The notes under the pieces: generated by a model
Told to the model about the DNA's origin: nothing
Databases searched by the model: none
Seen by the model: only the letters and a program-made list of their open reading frames with translations
Program-made: the position numbers and the translations under genes
NCBI GenBank assembly: GCA_964017145.1
Contig: CAXHKQ010000322.1
Span: 5,001 to 15,622 of the forward strand
Reading direction: 5' to 3'
Source of the DNA: Agrocybe praecox
Lineage: Eukaryota > Basidiomycota > Agaricomycetes > Agaricales > Agrocybaceae
DNA length: 10,622 nt
In this document: piece by piece, positions 1 through 7,862 of the stretch
Position numbering within the stretch: the stretch's first letter is position 1
Layout: each line of letters starts with the position of its first letter

Positions 1-484
1 TTATTTATTTATATATTGTTTCAAAATTTGATTTCTTTTAATTCTGTTGTGCCGTGTGTTGTTTCAGATTTTCGATTCTGTTCCGTTCATTATGCATCAT
101 CAATATATATATATATTTTTGTTTAGAATATTTTTTAACAAATTTTAAATACACGTTTCAGATTGAGTAAACCCGAGTCGACCAAGGTGCATCCGGATGA
201 CTAGAAAGAACCTTCGCGACACAGTCGTTACGATATAGAAGCAAGACAACGAACTAAAACGAAAACATGAATCAAGAGCGAATGAATAATAAATAGTGAG
301 GAATCGAACGTGGAACCCTCTTAACGTGTATGCACTATCCTTATGTGCGAAGCCTCTGTAGATACATGGGCCGCTAGCGTCATCATCTTGCAGGTAATTG
401 TATGTTTTCGATAAGTCGCATTAGCATATTTATAGACCTGTGCACCTTTATATATAATAAGGTTGAGAAAAATAATACATTTTT

Positions 485-600
485 GGTACTTGATATTTGC
501 GTTTAGAAAACATTCGTTTAAAGAATTCGCAACAAAATATACTATAGCTGGATGAATGGCATAAATATTTGTGTATTATGGGGCAGGTATTGCGTGTATA
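485..600 (+). repeat. Module A, copy 1
   Basis: This block aligns nearly without gaps to 679-795. Shared features include 'gcgtttagaaa', 'cattcgttt', 'actatagctg' versus 'tctatagctg', 'gaatggcat' and 'atttgtgtattatg'. The offset is about 193 bp, shorter than the main period, so it looks like a local duplication inside the array. Confidence 0.75.
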
Positions 601-614
601 ATATTATAATATAT

Positions 615-795
615 CTGTGCATCACGATTCATACAGAAGATCATTCGACCGTTTAAGTTATATTCAAGCGACCTTTATCGATAGCCGATATCTGCGTTTA
701 GAAAGCATTCGTTTGAAGTATTCGAGCCAAAATATTCTATAGCTGAGTGAATGGCATTGCTATTTGTGTATTATGAGGCATGTATCGCCTGTATA
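615..795 (+). repeat. Modules C + A, copy 2
   Basis: The C part (615-690) carries 'gtgcatcacgat', 'gatcattcgaccgttt' and 'atattcaagcgacc'. It is followed directly by an A part (about 692-795) matching 499-600. The same C-then-A order recurs at 2187-2330 and 2780-2928, which shows that these are units of one repeat and not chance matches. Confidence 0.75.
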
Positions 796-860
796 GGCAA
801 TTCTTTTTTATTTTTTATTTTTTATATTTTATTATATATTGTTTCAAATTAGGTTTAGTT
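796..860. repeat. AT-rich low-complexity tract
   Basis: This is a run of T with interspersed A (tttttattttttatttttt...). It ends in 'tatattgtttcaaat', which resembles the start of module E at about 15 and about 1908. It has no other content. Confidence 0.6.
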
Positions 861-970
861 TTCAATCTTTTTTATTATTTTTATTAAATTTGTTGCTCCG
901 ATTCATTGTGCATCACGAGGGCAGTTCGTGTTGTTATCGCGTAGGTAATTGTAGATTTTCGTCAAGTCGT

Positions 971-1178
971 CCTATTGGCCATCGTTTGTTTTCACGATAG
1001 CGTATTAACTGGTCTGTGATCCTTTGTATGTGCGTGCTATCTTGGTAGAGTTAAGGACAACAATCAGTATATAGAACCTGGCAAGATCCTGTGTGAGAAT
1101 AAAGAATGAGGATGAATCGTACTTGCATTAGCAGACATGATGAGCCGAGTCTGATTGCGTCGAGTGATCGTTATAACT
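971..1178 (+). repeat. Module B/D, copy 1
   Basis: This block of about 208 bp is collinear with 2334-2546. Shared landmarks in order are 'ccatcg', 'gcgtatt', 'tctgtgatc', 'tatagaa.ctggca', 'aataaagaatg', 'cttgcatt', 'acatga' and 'gtctgatt'. I estimate about 75 % identity by eye. A weaker relative begins at about 1749. Confidence 0.75.
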
Positions 1179-1748
1179 TATGGTTGGCGTGCATAAATCG
1201 CCAATGTAATCAATGTAATTATTTACTATTGTTTCTATTTCAGCCTTAGGCTCCTTATATTTTTATGCATCATGAACAATTCGTTATACTGATAGAACGT
1301 TCGTCTTGTGTTTACATGGCCGTTGTCGAAATATGCATGTTTTGCCTCTCGAGATTTGCGTTCCATGGTCGAAGTGGGTGTCATTTGCGGCAAGAAAAGT
1401 TCAATAACTGAGTAGACAACATTGAGGCAAATGCTATTTTCAACCGTATTTTTATAATAAATTCATTTATCCATCCTTTGTGTCATATTTCCATTTCTTT
1501 TGAATTTAGTTCTGCTCAATATGCACTATGTTTCACCTATGTTGATGTTATTGCAATTAAAATCAAATTTGAATGTGAAAGCGTCCGAGTAAGATAGTCG
1601 GACCTGCGTCAATAGTTTCAAAGTACAAAAGTTATAGTGCATCAAAATGCCAATGTGATCCGAATGAATGTCTAAACAGATTCTTGCTATACGCTTCAGA
1701 TTAGGCAAGTTGAGTCGACCGAGGTAGTTGTGGATTTTTTATGAGCCG

Positions 1749-2060
1749 CGTCAGTGTATTTACTGATCCGTGAGCTTATATATATGATAGAGTCAAAAGG
1801 AAACATCATAATATAGCGCCTGGTGAAATCTGCGGAGATACAAATCATGCTCATGTTGACAAATCTGGCAAGTCAGATAGCAGATTGAATGGATTATTTA
1901 TTTGTTTATTGTTTCAAGATTTAGGTTCTCTAAATTATATTGCACCATGTGCATCGCGAGTAGTTCAGTATACTGCGTCACCGTACATGTTGAAATCGGG
2001 TGTTAGCCGTGGGAAGGTGGATCAAATGTGTCGTTACTACTATTGTGCTGCAACCGTTTC
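1749..2060 (+). repeat. Modules B/D + E, full copy
   Basis: From 1804 this stretch is collinear with 2553-2790. Both contain 'catcataatatagcgcctgg', 'acaaatcatg', 'gttgacaaat', a 'gtttattgtttcaagattt'-type block, 'gtgcatc.cgagtagttca' and a GTCA/ATGT-rich tail. The upstream part (1749-1803) matches the start of module B at 2355. A short open frame here (1885-2130) is not supported as coding because the sequence is repeat material. Confidence 0.75.
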
Positions 2061-2186
2061 CAGCGATTTTTACATTGTTGATATATATTGGTCATTTACC
2101 CCGTTGAGATTGGAGCCATTCAAGATATAGACATGGTGCGGATCGCAAGAAAAATGATCTTAATTGTGTTCATAATTGTAAACTGT

Positions 2187-2330
2187 GATGCAAGCGGTCT
2201 ATTCAAACGTTTATATTTATGTGTGTCATGATCGATCCAGTTTATGTTGTATTCAAGCGATTGTTATCAATAACATTTAACATGTCAATTAAGTTCTGTG
2301 TTTAGGGATCATTCGCTTTAAGCATTCGAA
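2187..2330 (+). repeat. Modules C + A, copy 3
   Basis: This matches 2780-2928 starting at 'gcaag.ggtc.attca' and continuing through 'gtgtcatgatcgatcca', 'tttatgtt' and 'gtttag...cattcgct'. Compared with the other two copies it lacks the short 'atcattcgaccg' piece, a deletion of about 15 bp. Confidence 0.7.
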
Positions 2331-2333
2331 ACG

Positions 2334-2546
2334 CCCTATTTGCCATCGCTTGGTTTCACATCAGCGTATTTACGAGTCTGTGATCTCTTATATATGCGCG
2401 CCGTCTCGGTGGAGTTGAGGGAGTTAATCATCATATAGAATCTGGCACAATCCTGAGAAAAACAATAAAGAATGGGAGTGAGTCGAACTTGCATTGACAA
2501 ACATGAAGAATCCGGTCTGATTATATCGAATGATCATTATTACTCG
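2334..2546 (+). repeat. Module B/D, copy 2
   Basis: This is the partner of 971-1178. It sits directly after a C + A block and directly before the next D block at 2553, so it appears to be a truncated unit within the tandem arrangement. Confidence 0.75.
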
Positions 2547-2548
2547 TA

Positions 2549-2928
2549 GAGATCATCATAATATAGCGCCTGGCAATAACATGATAAGTACAAATCATGT
2601 TTGCGTTGACAAATATGGCGGATCGGATTGTAAATTGTATAAATCAAATTTATTTATTATTACAAGATTTCGGTTCTTTTAATTCTGTTGTACCAGGTGC
2701 ATCTCGAGTAGTTCAATATACATCGCCCATGCTGAATTAATGTTTTAGTCATGGGTCAGATGCGTCGATACTGTCATGGCGTTGCAAGTTGTCCATTCAT
2801 ACATTTATGTTTGTGTGCATCACGATCAATCCAGAATATCATTCGACCGTTTATGTTATATTGAAACTACCGCTGTCAATAATTATTAATAAATAAATAA
2901 TAGTTCCACGTTTAGAGAGCATTCGCTC
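2549..2928 (+). repeat. Modules D + E + C + A, full copy
   Basis: This is the second complete unit. It is collinear with 1804-2330, but about 150 bp shorter between modules E and C. It contains the C block 'cattcgaccgtttatgttat' and ends with the A block 'gtttagagagcattcgct'. Beyond about 2930 I see no further convincing copies. Confidence 0.75.
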
Positions 2929-2929
2929 A

Positions 2930-3650
2930 TCTGCAATTTGTGCAGACTACTCGGTGTTTCCGTTGCTATAAAAAAATTACCAGTGAGTGGATAAGATCCA
3001 CTGTATTGACGGTTGATCATCTAGTTTTGCAACGTTATTGACTGCGCCAGACAGAAAAACTCCAAATTGGATTGGTCCTATTATTACAAGCCCGTTACTA
3101 AGTCGTATTTCGTCAAGTTAATATTAGTGTTATCAATACTATTCGGGACCAACGTCCGCAGTCCGTTGAAGTAATTTAATTTATGTATTTCCCAGACAAG
3201 GGCAGCTACTATGTTTGTGAAAACGGTAGACAGTTGCAGTTTTCATGACGGGTACGACAAGTAATGTTTCGACCTTTTCGAAAGAAGAGCCCATCCCCAA
3301 TAAGGTTCGACAGTTATTTAGATATGCTTGATGTGATCATATGTTATACATAAAATTAATTATATTTGTGCAGTTAAAATGCCAGGTCTCCATCGTTCAG
3401 CGTCGCTCCAATAGGGGTTCCATTCATATCAGCTGTTAAGGGAGGAAGGGAGTAGGGATCTATATACATTTTGGTTATGTGGTCTATGGGATGGGTGTTG
3501 TTAGTCTATAATTAATTGTTTAAAAGGTGGGGCAGTACCGAGCCATTTATACAGTCATTCATAATCATTTATTCGTAGTTCCTGAAAAAGGGAGAGAGGC
3601 CGATTCTTTGTCCCTATACAAAACCAGGGAGGAGTTAATCTAACTGAGGC
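2930..3650. other. Unassigned sequence between repeat array and ribozyme
   Basis: About 720 bp with no frame, RNA gene or repeat that I can support. The base composition is mixed (moderately AT-rich). The right end, immediately downstream of the ribozyme in its own orientation, may belong to the same transcript. On the minus strand an AATAAA hexamer occurs near 3570, but nothing else supports a polyadenylation site. Confidence 0.5.
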
Positions 3651-3723
3651 ACGGTTTCGGCACCACACACCCCCCACCTCATCAGTCAACGCTACCGGGG
3701 TGTGGGTCGAGCGTTGAGACCGT
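3651..3723 (-). ncRNA. Hammerhead ribozyme, type III topology
   Basis: A small self-cleaving RNA motif read on the minus strand, with all core elements present in order. Stem III 5' strand plus U16.1 are at 3719-3723 (ACGGU) and the cleavage-site C17 is at 3718, giving a GUC triplet. Stem I is a perfect 8-bp helix (3710-3717 with 3686-3693) closed by a 16-nt loop (3694-3709). The conserved CUGAUGA is at 3679-3685. Stem II with its loop is at 3659-3678; it starts G-C, G-C and continues with two G/U wobbles. GAAA is at 3655-3658, and the stem III 3' strand CCGU is at 3651-3654. A15.1-U16.1 plus four Watson-Crick pairs close stem III. The molecule opens at stem III, so it is type III. Predicted cleavage lies between 3718 and 3717. 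Loop I (CACACCCC, 3697-3704) is complementary to loop II (GGGGUGUG, 3666-3673), consistent with the loop-loop contacts that help hammerheads fold. The weak point is stem II. Activity is inferred, not shown. Confidence 0.87.
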
Positions 3724-3729
3724 TACAAG

Positions 3730-4950
3730 GACCTATTCCAGTCAAGAATGCACAGAAACATCATGACATCATCTTGAAAAAACTGCTTACGCTCCATCTG
3801 CACGGATTGGAAAAAGCGTTTTGTGAACGGAAATATGGAGAGGATTTTGATGAAGTGAGTATGGTGAAGAGCCGGTAGTGTTGGACTTAGAGCCAGTATT
3901 ATATGCGTGACAACTTCGGAGATTATAATATTTAGGCATCTACAATCTGGGCTCGGTGACCAAGTCAAGATCACCCGTTTATCTTTGCATCCATTAATTT
4001 ATCTCTATTTATCTATTTATTAATTTTTATATTCTCAAAAACACCCAAACATTTGGTCATTATTATTATTTTTTAATTTTTTGTTTTTATTTATAAATAT
4101 TGGTATTGAAGTGCGTATTCAAGATATTTTTAATTCGCAAACTCGATTATGCACCGATGTATAACAGTTCACTTCAGATTCAAGACGCAACCCCTAGCGG
4201 TCGTCGTTGTCCATATGTTTATATCCCATGTGCATCGCCCGCATTTATGCTAGATCATTGGTCATTTAGTGTTGACACAGAATATTTCCCCCGTGTTACG
4301 TTTTTACTCTCGTGCGTGTGTCGAAAGCCTCCTGCGTCGTGTCGTGTCGTGTGACGCAGCGTTTTATCGTGACATAGCGCCCGGAAACTTAATTTTGCTC
4401 TGTTCCGCCCAGGGGGCCAAAGGTTCAGATATTATTTTATATGCCCTTATTTATATTGCACAGATATGTGATACATCGCTATACAACGCTTGTAGTTTAA
4501 ATGGAAAATGCAAAAGCCCTTGATGGCAGTAGCGTCCCGTGTCGCTGTTTGCATTTGCACTATAAATGGGCATGGGGTTGACGCCACTAGCATGCTCCAT
4601 AGAAAAATGGCTTTTCAGCCCTATCTGATTCGGTTCATACACCGCGCTCACCTCCATTTCTTCGAATTTTCTATGCATTTTCTTTCTGTTCAATCTCCCC
4701 GAGTTGCCTGTTGATTCCGCTGCTTGAAAATTTCTTTCGTTTTTCCCTTGTCCGTTTCTACTAACGTGCGCAGTCGAACTGTACTCGCTCTGCGTATCTG
4801 CGTGACGCTACCTCTTCTGCAGCTAGCAAATTGCAGCAACAACAAAACCAGTCGTTCTCTTCCTCTCTCCAAACGCGCCGAGGGGCTGTGCATATAGCGA
4901 ATATTGCTCTTTTCCCTTCGTTTCATTGCGTATTTACATTTACATAGTGT
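3730..4950. other. Unassigned AT-rich sequence
   Basis: No supported gene. Short open frames occur on both strands (about 80 codons each), overlap one another and resemble nothing I know. About 3995-4110 is T-rich low-complexity sequence. At 4226-4390 there are faint echoes of the left-hand array ('atgtgcatcgcc' at about 4230 and 'catagcgcccgg' at about 4372), but too short to call a copy. A 7-bp inverted repeat (4332-4338 / 4353-4359) flanks a small GTCGT run. Confidence 0.5.
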
Positions 4951-5018
4951 TCATCATAAGGATTAGGTTTTGTAGTTACAATATTAGGGTTATTCGTAAG
5001 TCGCTGAAAGGCCTTTGA
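4951..5018 (+). repeat. Short duplicated block, copy 1
   Basis: This shares a perfect 20-bp core (4967-4986) with 5134-5153, plus flanking matches 'cataagga' on the left and 'ttcgtaa' then 'gaaa..cctt' on the right. The spacing between copies is about 170 bp. It does not belong to the left-hand array. Confidence 0.7.
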
Positions 5019-5122
5019 TCCTATCACTTCCTTTCGGGTCTGCATTTTGGAGAGATATTTCCATGCATATACATATATGCTAATCGAAAGGGTTTTCATT
5101 TTTATTTCTAAATATATTTTTT

Positions 5123-5183
5123 ATTCATAAGGAGTTTTGTAGTTACAATATTATTGTGGTTCGTAATTTGTTGGAAAACCTTG
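5123..5183 (+). repeat. Short duplicated block, copy 2
   Basis: Partner of 4951-5018. A further weaker echo ('catagtggtccataattcgggaaggtc') follows at about 5189-5217, suggesting a small local tandem array. The surrounding sequence to about 5480 is AT-rich and otherwise empty. Confidence 0.65.
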
Positions 5184-5516
5184 AAAATATCATAGTGGTC
5201 CATAATTCGGGAAGGTCTTCTCTTTGTTTTGATTTATTTATATTTTTAATACTTAGCACATTTTTAAATCTACATATATCTATACCATTTTAATCCATTA
5301 TTATTTATTTTAGTTAATATAATTTGTATTTCAATATTGCGTTTTTGTTGAATTTGGGAAGTGGAAGCTCTGTTTGTGATATGGTAATATTGCATTATAG
5401 TGAAAAAATTGATAGGCTAGTTTATTGTAGGACAAGTCATATATTGGTTTTTGTGAGGTTCAAGGGTCGGTAACTATGTTTGCGATATATTAGGTTTCGT
5501 ACTTTTTGCTTCCCAA

Positions 5517-6107
5517 ATGGTATCGTTGTGTCGGCGCGCGAGCGCGAGTAGGCAATTCAGTTCGTCGTGTCATCAGTCAGATGTCGTTTTCAAGAAAAAA
5601 GAAAAAGAACAAGAAACGCCGGAATTTTCGCGTTCGCGTTCGTACGTGCCCCCCCCCTCCATGTTCGCGTGTGTGAAGAGCCGCACCGCGACGCACCCCC
5701 AGACGGCCGCGAAAATGATCGGGCGTGTGTCCGCATGTGTCTTTGAAAGCCATGCGGCACACATCCGAGTTTCCGCGACTGTCTTCCGGTGTGGCGCGGC
5801 GGCCTTCTTTCGTTTCCTCAGTATTTCGTTCCGTGTCCAGCAATCCTCCGTTCATATAATGCTGCCTGCTACGTTCCTGCCATCGCGTATCAAGATTGCC
5901 CCAAGCGAGTGTGGGTTTAGGTATGAGCATGTTCGTGCGTGTGTATGTGCGTGTGTGTTTATTGCATCGCGTTGTTTAGCACCCAAGTCGGCAACGAAAT
6001 ACATCCCTTGTATCGCTTCAAACGTTAGAAAATGTTCCGTGCATATTTTAGGTTTCGTTCGCGTCTATCTGGGCCTCCTTACCGATTGCGTGAGTTTACG
6101 TGTGTGA
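5517..6107 (+). CDS. Unassigned 196-codon open frame, probably not coding
   Basis: This is the longest open frame outside the retroelement and the microsatellite. The product would be basic and rich in Cys, Ser, Val and Arg, with a KKKEKEQE stretch near residue 27 and GT-derived runs such as VRACVCACVF near residue 140. I see no known domain, signal peptide or membrane segment. The frame crosses a C9 homopolymer (5649-5657). GT- and CG-rich DNA lacks stop codons, which favours chance openness, and the opposite strand is also open (5577-5930). I list it only because of its length. Confidence 0.12.
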   Translation: MVSLCRRASASRQFSSSCHQSDVVFKKKEKEQETPEFSRSRSYVPPPSMFACVKSRTATHPQTAAKMIGRVSACVFESHAAHIRVSATVFRCGAAAFFRFLSISFRVQQSSVHIMLPATFLPSRIKIAPSECGFRYEHVRACVCACVFIASRCLAPKSATKYIPCIASNVRKCSVHILGFVRVYLGLLTDCVSLRV

Positions 6108-6220
6108 GTGCATGAGTATTGTGTCGCAGTGCGACGTGCCTGCGTTGTGTCGGACCAAATCTAGTAGAGAAAAGTAGTGATTGAATCGGTTTGAACAAAT
6201 TGAAATTTCGTGATATCAAT

Positions 6221-6260
6221 TGTGTGCGTGTGTGTGTGTGATTATGTGTGTGTGTTTGGT
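6221..6260 (+). repeat. Short GT microsatellite
   Basis: A run of GTGTGCGTGTGTG... interrupted by 'attat'. It is one of several GT tracts to the left of the retroelement. Confidence 0.8.
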
Positions 6261-6633
6261 AATTCGCGATGCGTCCACCCAATATCTAAAATATCTAAGA
6301 CCAAATTACTTCGCTGCATGTAGGCATTCCGTTTGCCATCGTGTCCGCATTAAGCCGTCATATATCGAACGTGAAGAATAATTGAAAAATATCGAGACAG
6401 TCGTCCGGCGCGGCAAAACCAAATTCTATATACATATTATGATTCCGCTTCCCACACTTCATTAAGCGCCAACAAAGAATGAATTTCTGTGCGTAATGTC
6501 GTTTAATGTTCTTGTTCAGGTGTGTCTCCTCGTGAGTGTGTGTGCATGTACGGTGTGTGCGAGCAGTTGCAGGTGCTGCCATCCGATTCTTCAAGGTGTC
6601 CTTTCGGTTCTATATCAAATCTGCCCCCGGAAT

Positions 6634-6671
6634 TTATGTGCGTGCGTGTGTGTGCGTTGTGTGTGTGTGAT
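6634..6671 (+). repeat. Short GT microsatellite near the element's 3' side
   Basis: An imperfect GTGCGTGCGTGTGTG tract ending 'gtgtgtgtgatc'. It lies about 170 bp beyond the last recognisable PLE codon. It is much shorter than the GT array on the other side of the element. Confidence 0.75.
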
Positions 6672-6874
6672 CAATACTTTAGTTTTTGGAACGTTCTTAG
6701 GTAGATTCGGTGTGTTTGCTCAGTTCATGGTATTTGTTTAATTATTTTCCTGTTTCTTTCATAAGATGTGTCGTGTTGTGTTTGGCCTTGCTGCATCGCG
6801 TTGTGCTCCGGCCAGTGGATCGTGTGGAGTGTAATGCCATCATAGCTCATCGTCCGGGTCGATGAGCAGCTGCG

Positions 6875-7380
6875 CTATTTGTGTGTATATTGGATTTGCG
6901 CGCCGACCGCCGCATCGTTCATGTCCCCAACCTCCATGAGAATCCTGAGCGCGTGTTCCGCTCTGTTGCGCGTGGGGTGCTTGGCCAGTACCCTTGGCCC
7001 ATCCATCTTGCATGCATGATCCGTATCGCCGCACACGTCCTGCCTCCTCATGTCAATGAAGATGGCCGTTCCAGTTGCATTTCGGATCACCCGCCTGTTG
7101 CAAGTGACGCATCTGGCCGCATACGTGGCCATGCTCTCCATGCCTGCCTCAGTCCTGTCCTTGGTTCGTGCAAAAAGGTTGCTGCGGCTGGCCGCGGCCA
7201 CCAGCTTCGTTTGGATGCCCCACACGCTCTTAGCACCTCGTTCAATCGTTTGTCCAGACCCTTAATTGCCGGTATCTGTATGTACATGATCTCTCCGTAA
7301 TATTCTTTGAGTTCTGCATTACATTTCAGCCGTTCCACCAGATCCGTGGCTGCTGGTCCATATCGTGCGCGCCGCACGGG
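6875..7380 (-). pseudogene. PLE C-terminal region with degenerate GIY-YIG module
   Basis: After the repeats, one frame reads ELKEYYGEIMYIQIPAIKGL, DKRLNEVLRA. After a shift at about 7226 it continues GIQTKLVAAASRSNLFARTKDRT. This is the PLE 'P....LS.KL..I....I......N.L.....KDK' lead-in to the endonuclease. Next comes MATYAARCVTCNRRVIRNAT. Family members have G-[IV]-Y-x3-C-x2-C-x3-Y-I-G; here the spacing is identical but the triplets are A-T-Y and V-I-R (cysteines at about 7111 and 7100-7102). Two more cysteines follow (about 7033 and 7011). The frame stops at 6875-6877. An alternative frame ends ...IAQLLIDPDDEL at about 6840, so another indel near the end is possible. The nuclease is probably inactive in this copy, or the family has diverged. 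Confidence 0.7.
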
Positions 7381-7776
7381 ATGCTCGGTGCGCGGCCTGC
7401 CTTGGCCAGTCGCTGCTGTCGTTGGTTGTTGGCCACGCGTCGCCTCGTCTGTACGTCTGAGTGATGCGTCCGGCGTGTCCGGGAGCACCGGTCGCTGCGC
7501 GGGTCGCTCACGATGCTCGGTGTGCGGCTCGCTCTGGCCCGCCGCTGCTGCCGCTGCTTGCTGGGCGTGTGCTGACTTGCCTGCCAACATGGATGCTGTG
7601 CCCGGTGCGTCTGCGGACGTTGGTCGTTGTGTGCGTTGCCCGTTATGTTCGGTGAGTAAGTCGCTCTGGTCTGCCGCCCGTTGCCGCCGCCGGTTGTTGG
7701 CGCGGGGTTGCCTCGTATGTCGATCTGGGTGGTACGCTTGGCGCGTCCGGGAGCAAACGGTCGTTGTGCATCCATC
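7381..7776 (-). repeat. Three 132-bp tandem repeats coding a 44-residue linker unit
   Basis: On the plus strand, copies start at 7381, 7513 and 7645 (each with 'atgctcggtg' or 'atgttcggtg'), exactly 132 bp apart. In the minus-strand frame they encode units with the recurring pattern Q-[SG]-x-[PL]-x-T-E-H then AQRP...D.P.AS; TEH recurs every 44 residues. The product is rich in Gln, Arg, Ala, Thr and Pro and is likely disordered. The 7645 copy carries net +5 bases relative to the others, which explains the frame change here. Confidence 0.88.
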
Positions 7777-7787
7777 ATTCGGCCCAG

Positions 7788-7862
7788 GCACTCCGCGCTC
7801 AGGCACTTCAGCCCTTCAGTGGTGCGTTTTCTCGTTCTGAGCTGGTTGCCGCAGGCGTTGCA
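7788..7862 (-). pseudogene. Cysteine finger between RT thumb and linker
   Basis: The reading frame that encodes the thumb carries four cysteines with spacing C-x2-C-x15-C-x4-C (CNAC...KCLSAEC), flanked by basic residues (RTRKR). This looks like a small zinc-binding finger, probably for nucleic acid contact. Its function is inferred from spacing only, and I do not recognise it as a named family. Confidence 0.55.

Larger units (their letters stand above)
1..2930. repeat. Diverged array of a long complex repeat unit
   Basis: The same sequence modules recur several times in the same order, at perhaps 70-85 % identity by eye. The order in the clearest copies is: a block with 'tagcgcctggcaa' and a 'gttgacaaat' motif (module D, whose upstream extension is called B), a block with 'tgtgcatcgcgagtagttca' (E), a block with 'cattcgaccgtttatgttat' (C), and a block with 'gcgtttagaaagcattcg' (A). 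The best units lie at 1749-2333, 2334-2546 (truncated) and 2549-2928. Partial older copies are seen at about 1-70, 485-860, 971-1300 and 1500-1720. The unit length is not constant (about 0.4-0.75 kb) because of indels. No coding potential was recognised. This could be an old satellite, subtelomeric-type repeats or a decayed mobile-element cluster. The repetition is seen directly; its class is unknown. Confidence 0.75.
5500..6800 (+). other. CpG- and GT-richer region, possible promoter or 5' leader
   Basis: The composition shifts from the AT-rich left flank to sequence rich in CG dinucleotides (for example 'tcggcgcgcgagcgcgag' at about 5531) and scattered GTGTG runs (5936-5962, 6221-6260, 6634-6671). 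Two matches to the arthropod initiator consensus TCA[GT]T[CT] occur at 5557-5562 and 5573-5578, but I found no matching downstream element. This is compatible with a promoter and 5' untranslated leader of a host gene, but no splice or coding partner is visible. The reading is speculative. Confidence 0.25.

Noticed and set aside
295..325. tRNA T-arm-like 'gttcgattcc' on the minus strand
   Set aside because: The flanking bases do not pair into a T stem, and no acceptor, D or anticodon arm is found nearby.
1885..2130. 81-codon plus-strand open frame in the repeat array
   Set aside because: The collinear repeat copy at 2553-2790 does not keep the frame open, so there is no coding constraint.
3648..3878. 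76-codon plus-strand stop-free stretch (..GLEKAFCERKYGEDFDE) followed by a GTGAGT donor-like site at 3855
   Set aside because: It looked like an exon, but it has no start or good acceptor, no known match, and it overlaps the ribozyme on the other strand.
3723..3974. 83-codon minus-strand open frame ending exactly at the ribozyme
   Set aside because: No recognisable domain, and the composition is consistent with chance. The stop codon touching the ribozyme edge is probably coincidence.
4332..4359. 7-bp inverted repeat around a GTCGT run
   Set aside because: Short stem with no conserved neighbouring signals; chance occurrences of this size are expected.
5800..5830. Second hammerhead-like core on the minus strand (CUGAGGA followed by GAAA)
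   Set aside because: Only three bases separate the two core elements, so no stem II can form, and stems I and III are not evident.
7307..7840. 177-codon plus-strand open frame
   Set aside because: Antisense shadow of the 132-bp tandem repeats in the PLE linker.
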